This document shows, one piece after another, positions 32,000 through 44,267 of a stretch of DNA of 64,000 nt. This DNA is from Enterobacter soli ATCC BAA-2102 (GTDB lineage: Bacteria > Pseudomonadota > Gammaproteobacteria > Enterobacterales > Enterobacteriaceae), in the NCBI RefSeq assembly GCF_001654845.1, contig NZ_LXES01000040.1, positions 62,001-126,000 of the forward strand, given 5' to 3'. The translations under genes were made by a program, and so were the position numbers. Below the pieces are notes generated by a model. The model worked only from the letters and a program-made list of their open reading frames with translations, did no database searches and was not told the DNA's origin. The first letter of the stretch is position 1, and each line of letters begins with the position of its first letter.

Positions 32000-33121
32000 T
32001 CAGTCCTCAAAGAACCAATACCCGCTGTTCACCAGTGCGGCCAGCATTGCGAGGAATGACGGGTCTTCCAGCGCATCGCCAAAGGTATCCGCAGTCAGCA
32101 CCATGTGGCTGGCAATGGATTCAAGCGCCGGGCGGTGCGGAGAATCCAGCTTCTCGCCGTTAACGAAAACATCTTCGCCAATGCGCAGTACGCGCAATCC
32201 TCCGAGGCGTACCAGCTTATCGCCCTGTTGCAGCGCATCATAAATCTCGTCGGCCTGATACGGCGGCTCTGGCGGTGCTACGTCCAGCTCGTGACGGGAC
32301 TGGCTGACAAACTCACCAAACCATTGTCTGAAATGTTCAGGTTCGTTAATCAAATCCAGCATCATCCCGCGCAGCTTATCCAGCTCCTGCGGCAGAATAT
32401 CGGCAGGATGCTCACGTGCCGGCACATCCGGGTCACTGTAACGGTAGCTGCCCAGCTCACGCTGCAACACGTAGTCGGCAAAACCGCTGATCATCTCCCG
32501 GCCGCTTGGCGCGCGGAAACCAACGGAATAGTTCAGGGAGTTTTCCAGGGAGTAACCTTCATGCGGGAATCCAGGCGGAATATAGAGAATGTCGCCAGGC
32601 TCCAGCTCCTCGTCGATAATCCCTTCAAATGGATCTACCTGAAGCAGGTCCGGATGCGGGCAGTGCTGTTTCATCGGCACTTTCTCACCCACACGCCAGC
32701 GGCGGCGACCGGTACCCTGAATGATAAACACGTCGTACTGATCCAGATGCGGACCAACACCGCCGCCGGGAACGGAGAAGGAGATCATCAGATCGTCCAT
32801 TCGCCAGTCGGGCAGGGCGCGGAACGGACGCATTAACGCTGCGGTAGGTTCATGCCAGTTGTTGACCGCCTGAACCAGTAAAGACCAGTTGTTTTCACCC
32901 AGGTGATCGTAGCTTTCGAATGGGCCGTGGCTGACTTGCCATTTCCCGTCCTGGTGACTGACCAGGCGGCTGTCCACTTCGTTTTCCATTGCCAGGCCGG
33001 CCAGCTCATCAGGGGAGATGGGGTCGATGAAATTGCTGATCCCGCGTTTCAGAACGACCGGGCGTTTTTGCCAGTAGCGTTCAATAAATTCGGGCCAGTT
33101 AAGTGTTAAGTGATATTCCAT
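32000..33121 (-). CDS. roxA: Ribosomal protein L16 arginine hydroxylase RoxA (YcfD)
   Basis: Fe(II)/2-oxoglutarate oxygenase that hydroxylates an arginine of ribosomal protein L16. The 373 residues match E. coli. The JmjC-type metal triad is visible as HLDQYD (about residues 125-130) and the distal H in GFPHEGY (about 187), followed by the C-terminal winged-helix region. It lies downstream of phoPQ on the same strand, separated by about 90 bases. Confidence 0.96.
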   Translation of the reverse strand: MEYHLTLNWPEFIERYWQKRPVVLKRGISNFIDPISPDELAGLAMENEVDSRLVSHQDGKWQVSHGPFESYDHLGENNWSLLVQAVNNWHEPTAALMRPFRALPDWRMDDLMISFSVPGGGVGPHLDQYDVFIIQGTGRRRWRVGEKVPMKQHCPHPDLLQVDPFEGIIDEELEPGDILYIPPGFPHEGYSLENSLNYSVGFRAPSGREMISGFADYVLQRELGSYRYSDPDVPAREHPADILPQELDKLRGMMLDLINEPEHFRQWFGEFVSQSRHELDVAPPEPPYQADEIYDALQQGDKLVRLGGLRVLRIGEDVFVNGEKLDSPHRPALESIASHMVLTADTFGDALEDPSFLAMLAALVNSGYWFFED

Positions 33122-33212
33122 ATTTTTTTATTCCGCAGGCTCTTACTGAAACGGATTATAACGGAAGCAGCAGAGCCTGGGTGCGAGATCCTCGCATTTT
33201 TCGCATAACGGA

Positions 33213-34676
33213 TTAACTATCGTTCAATGTGGGTTGTTGACGACCAAAAATAACTTCCATTCGCGCGCCACCCAGCAAGCTTTCGCCGGTTTCAATCTTG
33301 CCATCGTATTGATCAACAATCTCCAGCGCGACGGATAAGCCAACGCCCTGTCCCGGGCGCAGCGTGTCGGCACGTTGTCCGCGGTCAAAAACGACATCGC
33401 GTTTATTGCGTGGAATTCCCGGGCCGTCATCCTCAACAATAATATGCAGTTCGTTTTCTGTCTGTCGGGCAGACACCTCAACAAATTCCAGGCAATATTT
33501 GCACGCGTTGTCGAGCAGGTTCCCCATCACTTCCATAAAATCATTTTTCTCACCCACAAAGCTGATTTCCGGGGAAATATCGAGGCTGATATTGACCCCT
33601 TTGCGTTGATAAACCTTATTCAGCGCGGAGGTGAGGTTATCCAGCAGTGGGGCAACCGGATGCAGTTCACGGCTTAGCAATGCGCTACCTGAACGCATAC
33701 TGGCACGATGCAGGTAATAGCCGATTTGCTGTGAAATACGGCTGATCTGCTCAAGCATCACCGGCTCGGCGTCATCGACGCTCAGCTTTGCGCTGCGCAT
33801 TGATCGCAACGTGCTTTGCATCACGGCGAGCGGTGTTTTCAGGCTGTGTGTAAGGTCAGTGAGGGTGGTGCGGTATTTATCGTAGCGCTCGCGCTCGCTT
33901 TTCAGCAGGCGGTTAAGGTTGCGCACCAGGCTTGTCAGTTCACGGGTGGTGTCCGGGTTGAGCTTCTCACGGTGATGCTCTTCCAGTTCACGCACCTCTT
34001 TCGCCAGCGATTCTATAGGGCGCAGGCTCCACCAGGCGGCCAGCCAAAGCAGGGGGATGACCAGCAACAGGTTGGCAGCCAGAACGTAAATGAACCAGCT
34101 CCACACCATATAGGAACGTTTCAGTTCAACCGGAATGGTGTCGATCACCACGATAGTCAGCTGCGGCATTTGGGTTGTCGCAGGATACAGGTTAATGGCG
34201 ACGGAGTGGGTCATCTCCGTTTCGTTATCATCTGCACGGATCTCATCGAGCTTCTGCTGAAGGGAGAGATCGTTACGGATCAAGGTGCTGGAGGCGTTAA
34301 GATCGGCTTCTATTTCATGAAAGCCGTTGGTTTTGAGCCACTCAGGGCGGATGCGCTGGACAAGCCAGGGAACATCACGCTGTGCCCACAGTAACTTACC
34401 CTTTTCGTTGTAAATCAGCGCCATGGTGGGGCTTTGCTGATTCAGGTTTTCCGGCATGTCCACGCTGATGTGGTTATCTTCCCACTTCGCCAGGGTGTAA
34501 AACAGATTACTTTCACCGCGCAGCAGGCGAAACGTGGTTTTATCAAAACTTACGCTATACCCGACCAGGGCAACCATGCCATAAGACAAGGAGAGCACCA
34601 GCACAACGGCGGCGGTTGCCAGCAGAAAACGAACCCGCAGCGAGAGGGGTAAAATGTGGCGGAGTATCCCTTTCAT
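33213..34676 (-). CDS. phoQ: Sensor histidine kinase PhoQ
   Basis: Inner-membrane sensor of low Mg2+, acidic pH and cationic peptides; it phosphorylates PhoP. The 487 residues show TM1 (about 16-38), a PAS-like periplasmic sensor (about 45-190), TM2 (about 195-215), HAMP, the dimerisation helix with phosphorylated histidine ([12 protein letters not shown]) and the ATP lid ([16 protein letters not shown]). The acidic patch that faces the membrane reads ADDNETE instead of the E. coli EDDDDAE. Its start is directly behind phoP (adjacent stop and start). Confidence 0.97.
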   Translation of the reverse strand: MKGILRHILPLSLRVRFLLATAAVVLVLSLSYGMVALVGYSVSFDKTTFRLLRGESNLFYTLAKWEDNHISVDMPENLNQQSPTMALIYNEKGKLLWAQRDVPWLVQRIRPEWLKTNGFHEIEADLNASSTLIRNDLSLQQKLDEIRADDNETEMTHSVAINLYPATTQMPQLTIVVIDTIPVELKRSYMVWSWFIYVLAANLLLVIPLLWLAAWWSLRPIESLAKEVRELEEHHREKLNPDTTRELTSLVRNLNRLLKSERERYDKYRTTLTDLTHSLKTPLAVMQSTLRSMRSAKLSVDDAEPVMLEQISRISQQIGYYLHRASMRSGSALLSRELHPVAPLLDNLTSALNKVYQRKGVNISLDISPEISFVGEKNDFMEVMGNLLDNACKYCLEFVEVSARQTENELHIIVEDDGPGIPRNKRDVVFDRGQRADTLRPGQGVGLSVALEIVDQYDGKIETGESLLGGARMEVIFGRQQPTLNDS

Positions 34677-35351
34677 TTAGCGTAATTCGAACAGATAACC
34701 CTGACCACGAACGGTGGTTATCACATCCTGTGGATACTGGGCCTGAATTTTCTTACGTAAACGCCCCATCAGCACATCAATGGTGTGGCTCTCACGCAGC
34801 TCGGCATCCGGATAAAGCTGGAGCATCAGCGAATCTTTGCTCACCACTTTACCGCTATTGCGGATCAGCGTTTCCATGATGGTGTACTCAAACGCGGTGA
34901 GTTTGATGACCTCGTCATGAATGGAAAATTCACGGCGTGAGAGATCAACCTGGAAGGGTGGAATAGAGATAACCTGCGATGCCAGCCCGCTGTTACGACG
35001 CAACAGCGCCTGCATCCGCGCGGCCACTTCTTCAATATGGAACGGCTTGGTTACGTAGTCATCTGCGCCAGCACTGAGCACTTCGACTTTATCCTGCCAG
35101 CCTTCGCGGGCGGTCAGCACCAGAACCGGAAGCGACACGTCATGGCTGCGCCAGCGGCGGATCAGCGACAGACCATCTTCATCCGGCAATCCTAAATCGA
35201 CGATGGCAATATCCGGCAGGTGTTCATTGAGATAATAATCGGCTTCTTTTGCATCTTCGGCATCGTCCACCTGATGTCCCATCTCCTGAAGTTGTACTTT
35301 CAGGTGATGGCGTAGCAATGCATTATCCTCAACAACCAATACGCGCATCAT
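34677..35351 (-). CDS. phoP: Response regulator PhoP
   Basis: OmpR-family regulator, 224 residues. The receiver domain has the phospho-acceptor in [11 protein letters not shown] (about D51) and K in VTKPFH; the C-terminal winged helix ([14 protein letters not shown]) binds direct repeats of (T/G)GTTTA. The stop abuts the phoQ start. A PhoP box at the standard spacing upstream indicates autoregulation. Confidence 0.98.
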   Translation of the reverse strand: MMRVLVVEDNALLRHHLKVQLQEMGHQVDDAEDAKEADYYLNEHLPDIAIVDLGLPDEDGLSLIRRWRSHDVSLPVLVLTAREGWQDKVEVLSAGADDYVTKPFHIEEVAARMQALLRRNSGLASQVISIPPFQVDLSRREFSIHDEVIKLTAFEYTIMETLIRNSGKVVSKDSLMLQLYPDAELRESHTIDVLMGRLRKKIQAQYPQDVITTVRGQGYLFELR

Positions 35352-35391
35352 CTCTTCTCCCTAAATTAATGGTATGAATAGTTTAACGCCG

Positions 35392-35426
35392 ATTATGTTG
35401 TTGTGGGGATAAACATTTATTAAACC
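35392..35426 (-). promoter_or_regulatory. PhoP box and autoregulated phoP promoter
   Basis: Leftward: GGTTTA (35426-35421), five bases, TGTTTA (35415-35410), then 12 bases to CATAAT (35397-35392). This is the canonical PhoP-box layout in front of a -10 element, about 45 bases before the phoP start. Confidence 0.88.
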
Positions 35427-35430
35427 GGGG

Positions 35431-35462
35431 AAAAGCAACCCTCTTTCCGGGCGGAAAGAGGG
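35431..35462 (-). terminator. Terminator after purB
   Basis: Perfect 10-base stem CCCTCTTTCC (35439-35448) / GGAAAGAGGG (35453-35462), loop of four, leftward tail TTGCTTTT. It separates purB from the phoP promoter. Confidence 0.85.
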
Positions 35463-35473
35463 TAGAGGGAGGA

Positions 35474-37493
<2,020 letters not shown>

Positions 37494-37521
37494 ACGTTCT
37501 CCTTTATGTGTGCAATCGCTG

Positions 37522-39148
<1,627 letters not shown>

Positions 39149-39158
39149 GTTTTCTCCT

Positions 39159-39812
39159 TTAAGGGGCAACGTCTCGCCATTCGCCGTTCGCGAGAGTATC
39201 CAGAGTGTAGTCGCCCATTGCGTAACGAATAAGGCGCAGGGTCGGGAAACCTACGTGGGCCGTCATGCGACGGACCTGGCGGTTACGTCCCTCATACAGG
39301 GTGATTTTCAACCAACTGGTGGGAATGGCTTTACGTTCACGAATGGGGGGATTGCGCGGCCAGAGCCACTCCGGCTCGCTCACAAGCTCAACACCCGCGG
39401 GCAGGGTGGGGCCATCATTTAAGGTTACGCCCGTGCGTAATCTGGCCAGCGTTTCTTCGTCGGGTTCACCTTCAACCTGGACAAAGTAGATTTTACCCGT
39501 GCGTTTACCCGGCTGCGTCAGGCGCGCCTGAAGCCCGCCGTCGTTGGTTAACACCAGTAACCCTTCGCTGTCACGGTCCAGACGCCCGGCGGCGTAGACA
39601 CCCTGCACGGGGATGTAGTCTTTCAACGTGCCGCGCCCGGCTTCATCGGTAAACTGCGGCAAAACATCGTAGGGTTTATTGAACAGAATCACCCGCTTTG
39701 GCTGGGTTTCTTGCTTTCTTCTGGTGTCTTGTCGTGAGCTGAATCGCTCAACCCGGTGATTTCTAAAAGAAGTTTTCTTCATGGTATTTTCAGGCTCTAT
39801 CAATTGCCGCAT
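39159..39812 (-). CDS. rluE: 23S rRNA pseudouridine(2457) synthase RluE
   Basis: Isomerises U2457 of 23S rRNA. The 217 residues match the E. coli length from the ATG at 39812; a second ATG ([10 protein letters not shown]) is 10 residues in. The RsuA-family catalytic motif [17 protein letters not shown] (aspartate about residue 80) and the basic motif [12 protein letters not shown] are present. A basic N-terminal arm precedes the domain. It is divergent from icd across a 117-base gap. Confidence 0.95.
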   Translation of the reverse strand: MRQLIEPENTMKKTSFRNHRVERFSSRQDTRRKQETQPKRVILFNKPYDVLPQFTDEAGRGTLKDYIPVQGVYAAGRLDRDSEGLLVLTNDGGLQARLTQPGKRTGKIYFVQVEGEPDEETLARLRTGVTLNDGPTLPAGVELVSEPEWLWPRNPPIRERKAIPTSWLKITLYEGRNRQVRRMTAHVGFPTLRLIRYAMGDYTLDTLANGEWRDVAP

Positions 39813-39929
39813 TATAGCCTAATAACGAAGACCTTTCATGGCGGCAGACAATCAGGTACTATCGAAAGGCTCATTACAATTTATTAACATAAGATCAGTA
39901 ACAACCAGAAGCGCTCGAAGGAGAGGTTA

Positions 39930-41180
39930 ATGGAAAGCAAAGTAGTTGTTCCGGCGGAAGGTAAAAAGATCACCCTGCAAAACGGCAAAATTAACGTTCC
40001 AAACAACCCGGTAATCCCGTTCATCGAAGGTGACGGTATCGGTGTAGACGTTACTCCTGCAATGCTGAAAGTGGTTGATGCCGCTGTTGAGAAAGCCTAC
40101 AAAGGCGAGCGTAAAATTTCCTGGATGGAAATTTACACCGGTGAAAAATCTACTCAAGTTTATGGCCAGGACGTTTGGCTGCCAGCAGAAACGCTGGACC
40201 TGATCCGCGATTACCGTGTTGCTATTAAAGGCCCACTGACCACCCCAGTCGGCGGCGGTATCCGTTCCCTGAACGTGGCTCTGCGTCAGGAACTGGATCT
40301 GTATGTGTGTCTGCGTCCTGTGCGTTACTACCAGGGCACCCCAAGCCCGGTGAAACACCCGGAACTGACCGATATGGTTATCTTCCGTGAAAACTCAGAA
40401 GACATCTACGCAGGTATCGAATGGAAAGCTGACTCTGCCGACGCAGAAAAAGTGATCAAATTCCTGCGCGAAGAGATGGGCGTGAAGAAAATCCGCTTCC
40501 CTGAACATTGCGGTATCGGCATCAAGCCGTGCTCCGAAGAAGGGACCAAGCGTCTGGTGCGTGCAGCAATCGAATACGCAATCACCAACGACCGTGACTC
40601 TGTGACTCTGGTTCACAAAGGCAACATCATGAAGTTCACCGAAGGCGCGTTCAAAGACTGGGGCTACCAGTTGGCGACCGAAGAGTTCGGCGGCGAGCTG
40701 ATCGACGGCGGCCCATGGCAGAAGATTAAGAACCCGAACACCGGCAAAGAGATCATCATTAAAGATGTGATCGCCGATGCGTTCCTGCAACAGATCCTGC
40801 TGCGTCCTGCTGAGTACGATGTGATCGCCTGTATGAACCTGAACGGTGACTACATCTCTGACGCCCTGGCGGCGCAAGTTGGCGGTATCGGTATTGCCCC
40901 TGGCGCGAACATTGGCGACGAGTGCGCGCTGTTTGAAGCGACCCACGGTACTGCGCCTAAATATGCAGGCCAGGACAAAGTGAACCCAGGCTCTATCATC
41001 CTGTCCGCAGAAATGATGCTGCGTCACATGGAATGGTTCGAAGCCGCAGACCTGATCGTTAAAGGTATGGAAGGCGCGATTAACGCGAAAACCGTCACCT
41101 ATGACTTCGAGCGTCTGATGGAAGGCGCTAAACTACTGAAATGTTCAGAGTTTGGCGACGCGATTATCGCGAACATGTAA
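39930..41180 (+). CDS. icd: Isocitrate dehydrogenase (NADP) Icd
   Basis: TCA-cycle enzyme converting isocitrate to 2-oxoglutarate. The 416 residues equal E. coli. The substrate-loop serine regulated by AceK sits in [16 protein letters not shown] (about residue 113). The 3' end is intact ([16 protein letters not shown]); this is where prophage e14 integrates in E. coli K-12, but no phage genes follow here. A strong terminator closes the gene. Confidence 0.98.
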   Translation: MESKVVVPAEGKKITLQNGKINVPNNPVIPFIEGDGIGVDVTPAMLKVVDAAVEKAYKGERKISWMEIYTGEKSTQVYGQDVWLPAETLDLIRDYRVAIKGPLTTPVGGGIRSLNVALRQELDLYVCLRPVRYYQGTPSPVKHPELTDMVIFRENSEDIYAGIEWKADSADAEKVIKFLREEMGVKKIRFPEHCGIGIKPCSEEGTKRLVRAAIEYAITNDRDSVTLVHKGNIMKFTEGAFKDWGYQLATEEFGGELIDGGPWQKIKNPNTGKEIIIKDVIADAFLQQILLRPAEYDVIACMNLNGDYISDALAAQVGGIGIAPGANIGDECALFEATHGTAPKYAGQDKVNPGSIILSAEMMLRHMEWFEAADLIVKGMEGAINAKTVTYDFERLMEGAKLLKCSEFGDAIIANM

Positions 41181-41202
41181 TCCACTCGCTGGGTTAAACA
41201 AG

Positions 41203-41232
41203 AACGGGAGCCGATGGGTTCCCGTTTTTTTT
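41203..41232 (+). terminator. Terminator after icd
   Basis: Stem AACGGGAGCC (41203-41212) / GGTTCCCGTT (41217-41226) with one G-T pair, followed by a run of T. Confidence 0.9.
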
Positions 41233-41314
41233 CGTGTCGTTTATCTGTAAGAAGCAGGCGTTTACCCTTAAGATGCGCAGTGTAGAACCCGCTAATCGTC
41301 AGATGAGAGACAAG

Positions 41315-41560
41315 ATGAACAACGACATCCCCCTGAAATACTACGACATCGTAGATGAGTATTCGACTGAAGCCGCGGACACGGTGAGCGAGGCGGAGCG
41401 TGACTCGCTTGCGAACTATTTCCAGCTGCTGCTGACCCGTTTAATGAACAACGAAGAAATCAGCGAAGAAGCGCAGCAAGAGATGGCCAGTGAAGCTGGC
41501 ATTAATGTGTTGCGCATTGATGACATCGCCAACTTCCTGAATCAATGGGGTAACGAGTAA
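41315..41560 (+). CDS. ymjA: YmjA-like protein (DUF2543)
   Basis: An 81-residue acidic cytoplasmic protein ([19 protein letters not shown]...FLNQWGNE) that reads like E. coli YmjA, including length. No function is known. The start at 41315 was chosen by that match; an ATG at 41303 would add MRDK. In E. coli the gene lies elsewhere, so its position next to icd is lineage-specific. Confidence 0.85.
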   Translation: MNNDIPLKYYDIVDEYSTEAADTVSEAERDSLANYFQLLLTRLMNNEEISEEAQQEMASEAGINVLRIDDIANFLNQWGNE

Positions 41561-41584
41561 CGGCAAAAGTGCCGTGCCGTACGC

Positions 41585-41746
41585 TTAAAACGCTTTGCCC
41601 TGATGTTTTGCTATGCAGCTCAGCATGACGCTATCGGACCACAGGCATTTTTTTCGTACAACGTGCGAAGAAGGCTGTTTGACGAACAGGGCAAACATCA
41701 GCGTCAGGAAAAAGAGTATCAAGGGAACCGCTAAAGATAGTTTCAC
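41585..41746 (-). CDS. Possible small single-pass membrane protein (53 aa)
   Basis: From a GTG at 41746 the frame reads VKLSLAVPLILFFLTLMFAL..., one clear transmembrane helix (about residues 3-22), then a basic segment with two cysteines (C34, C44) and a soluble tail. The layout loosely recalls MgrB-type small membrane proteins, but the sequence is not similar to any I know. No convincing ribosome-binding site is visible. It could be spurious. Confidence 0.35.
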   Translation of the reverse strand: MKLSLAVPLILFFLTLMFALFVKQPSSHVVRKKCLWSDSVMLSCIAKHQGKAF

Positions 41747-41820
41747 GTTTTTACCAAATGAGTGGTTTTGCCAGGCTAATCTACAGCCTGAATATGACGG
41801 CTTTATTGTTGGAATATGAA

Positions 41821-42519
41821 ATGCAAATGCCTGAGTTAGACAACCTCTACAGCTCAACCAACCTGAAAACGCGGGCGATTTGGCGTGAGAGTATCGATCC
41901 TGGCAACCCGATACAAGCGTATTATGCACCGCAGAAATTTGCGCTGGCGACCGGTTTTCAGCCGCAGATGTCTGGCCTCATTAAAGCGCTGTTCAGTGAA
42001 CTCCATTCTTTGACCCGAAACGACAGCCTGGCCGATCTTCAACCGGTGAGTGGTTTTCATTTCACGTTTGTGCCGCTGACGCTGCCGTTATATGAAGAAA
42101 ATGAACCGTTACCCGCGAAGATAGATCGCCTGATTGGGGCCTGGCCACCTTTTGAGGGGCAAACTATCACTATCCGGGATTTACGACTGGTGGCGCTGCC
42201 GGGGCAGTTACTGCTCGCCGGAATACCCGAAAATCCCGCGCCAGCACTTCGCCAGACTTTTTGCGAGCAGATCCTGAATTCCTCCTGGAAAGACGAGTTG
42301 CTGCTGCGCCACGCGAAAACACCGTTACCCGCGCCATTCTGGCATACGACCCTGCTTCGCTATGGAGCAGAACGTTTACCCGAGTCTTTGAGGTCGTTCT
42401 TCCTCGCGCGTGAATCACAGCAGTACGGCGAGGTTGCAGGAAAACTCAAACTGGTGCGAATCAATTACAACTGGACGCGCTGTTACCCCGTTACGCTAGC
42501 GGTTGGGGGAGTCGACTGA
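41821..42519 (+). CDS. 2H-phosphoesterase-like protein of unknown function
   Basis: About 232 residues from the ATG at 41821 (MQMPELDNLY), behind GGAATATGAA; upstream ATGs at 41758 and 41794 are alternatives. Two H-x-T motifs spaced along the protein, HFTFV (about residue 80) and HTTLL (about 177), are the hallmark of the 2H family (LigT, 2'-5' RNA ligase and cyclic phosphodiesterases). The substrate is not known. The 3' end overlaps the convergent EAL gene by 24 bases. Family assignment is an inference from the motif pair. Confidence 0.7.
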   Translation: MQMPELDNLYSSTNLKTRAIWRESIDPGNPIQAYYAPQKFALATGFQPQMSGLIKALFSELHSLTRNDSLADLQPVSGFHFTFVPLTLPLYEENEPLPAKIDRLIGAWPPFEGQTITIRDLRLVALPGQLLLAGIPENPAPALRQTFCEQILNSSWKDELLLRHAKTPLPAPFWHTTLLRYGAERLPESLRSFFLARESQQYGEVAGKLKLVRINYNWTRCYPVTLAVGGVD

Positions 42520-44007
42520 GCCTGTGAGGATTTTCGCCAGTTCATCTCGGCTGAGTGATTTTGAAAAATACCAGCCCTGGATCAGTGAGTCTCGGTAGCG
42601 TTCAGAGATAAACGCATATTGTGTTTCATTCTCCACCCCTTCAAAAACGAGCGTTTTATTCAGTTTTAACAGTGCATCGCAAAAGATAAGGAAGATATCT
42701 TTTTTATAGCTTTCATTAATGCCATCTACGAGAGATTTGTCTATTTTAATTTCGTCATATTCGAGGTTGGCCAGCCGTGCAATATTCGAGTTTTGTACGC
42801 CGAAATCATCGATAGATATTTTAACCCCCACTGATTTCAACTCTTTACAGAAATCAATAAGAATATCGTGGTGGGCAACTGCTTTTTCAGAAAGCTCGAT
42901 TTTTATCAGCGACAACGGAATGTTGTTGAGCAGGCACTCCCGGCGCAAAATTTTACTGAACATCCCGTCTTCAATTTCGATACGTCCGACGTTCAATGAA
43001 ATTAATAGCTGATGTTCATTCGCGAGGCTGGATATCTCAGCGAAAGATTTCTTAATGATGTTGGTGTAATAATTATCATAAAGCCCGAACTTCTCAATGA
43101 GAGGGATAAAGAGTTCGGGTGATACATCCATAGCGTTACTGTCCTGCCAGCGGGAAAGCACCTCAACGCCGACGATTTTTTTATCACCCGGACGGACGAT
43201 GGGCTGGTAGTGCACGCCGATGGTATTCGCTTTCACGGCTTTGACCAGCGTCTTTTCTAGCGAGAAACGGTCTTCGTAAAGCCGAAACGAATAGAGCGAA
43301 ATGGATATCCAGATAAAGTATAAGACGACCGTCAGCAGGATAAATATGGCTATGGATAACGACGCCAGACCCGCATCATGATGCTTTACAATCACACATA
43401 AATCCCACCGTGAGCTGCACTGGGTAATCGTCAGGGTAAAGAATCGAGAGGGTAGCCAGCTGCTTTTTGCGATAACCGGATTGACGGTGAAAAATGTTCT
43501 GCCAAAGTCTTTGGTGGTTGAGCTTAACGAGTAGCTTGCGGTGACCGGGGTAAATTTATCGTAGGCATAGCGTGAGGTGAATATAATAATATTGTTGTAA
43601 ATCGCCGCATTACCGGTAAAGAAATCTTTTTGCGAGAACTGCGCCAGGATAAAACCATTGGACGTTTTATGTAATTCAGAAGGAAGGCTAACGGGCGTGG
43701 TCAGTTTTCCCCAGAAGGCGGTACAGGCAATTTTACCGTTCTCAATAAAACCAATATCACCGAAGTAGAGACTATCAAGTTTTAACTTTCGGTAATTATC
43801 CAGGCTTGCTTTATCACATCCCTGTGTGGTCACGCTTTTTAGTGCGGTTGCTACGCTTTGGGATAAACCTTCGGAGTATTGCAGGAGGGTATTTGAAATC
43901 TCAAGCTGCTTGTTTTTCTGTTGCTCCAGAATAATGGCATTCACAGCATAAAAAGAGAGAAGGACCAGAAAGGTTGCAATGAGCGAAACCGCAATGATCT
44001 TCTTCAT
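42496..44007 (-). CDS. CSS-motif EAL cyclic-di-GMP phosphodiesterase
   Basis: A 503-residue inner-membrane protein: TM1 (about 5-26), a periplasmic CSS-type sensor (with CDKASL and cysteines near 64 and 95), TM2 (about 215-240) and a cytoplasmic EAL domain (about 255-495). EAL-site residues are kept in variant contexts: EVLSRW, SLNVG, KIELSE, IDDFGVQNSN, IKIDK, FEGVE, QGWYF. CSS-domain enzymes in E. coli are controlled by periplasmic redox through DsbA/DsbB. It is divergent from pdeG and overlaps the 2H gene at its 3' end. Confidence 0.88.
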   Translation of the reverse strand: MKKIIAVSLIATFLVLLSFYAVNAIILEQQKNKQLEISNTLLQYSEGLSQSVATALKSVTTQGCDKASLDNYRKLKLDSLYFGDIGFIENGKIACTAFWGKLTTPVSLPSELHKTSNGFILAQFSQKDFFTGNAAIYNNIIIFTSRYAYDKFTPVTASYSLSSTTKDFGRTFFTVNPVIAKSSWLPSRFFTLTITQCSSRWDLCVIVKHHDAGLASLSIAIFILLTVVLYFIWISISLYSFRLYEDRFSLEKTLVKAVKANTIGVHYQPIVRPGDKKIVGVEVLSRWQDSNAMDVSPELFIPLIEKFGLYDNYYTNIIKKSFAEISSLANEHQLLISLNVGRIEIEDGMFSKILRRECLLNNIPLSLIKIELSEKAVAHHDILIDFCKELKSVGVKISIDDFGVQNSNIARLANLEYDEIKIDKSLVDGINESYKKDIFLIFCDALLKLNKTLVFEGVENETQYAFISERYRDSLIQGWYFSKSLSRDELAKILTGSVDSPNR

Positions 44008-44267
44008 TTTTTTCTGCGTCCTTTCTGCCTCCTGATTTTCAGAATCTTAACACAGGCAGTAAAAGGCACAAGCCTGGTAATAACGGTAGGTTACTTTACG
44101 GGATGGCGTTTTGTTCCGCGATGGCGCTATCAGTTTTCCTGTTTCCCCGAGGCTCGTGGGTGAGATCTCAGCTATGCTGTATTTATCTTCATAAGCGGCG
44201 CTGAGTTAGCCTAACCCTCTAATTCAACATAACTAAATGCTTGTTTTTTCTTTTCTAAGGAAAAATC

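Noticed and set aside
33181..33205. TGCGAG/CTCGCA hairpin after phoQ
   Set aside because: The T-run is on the plus side, but both flanking genes are leftward; no transcript for it to end.
41165..41240. Possible e14-type prophage attachment at the end of icd
   Set aside because: icd is intact and followed by its own terminator and ymjA; no integrase or duplicated icd tail.
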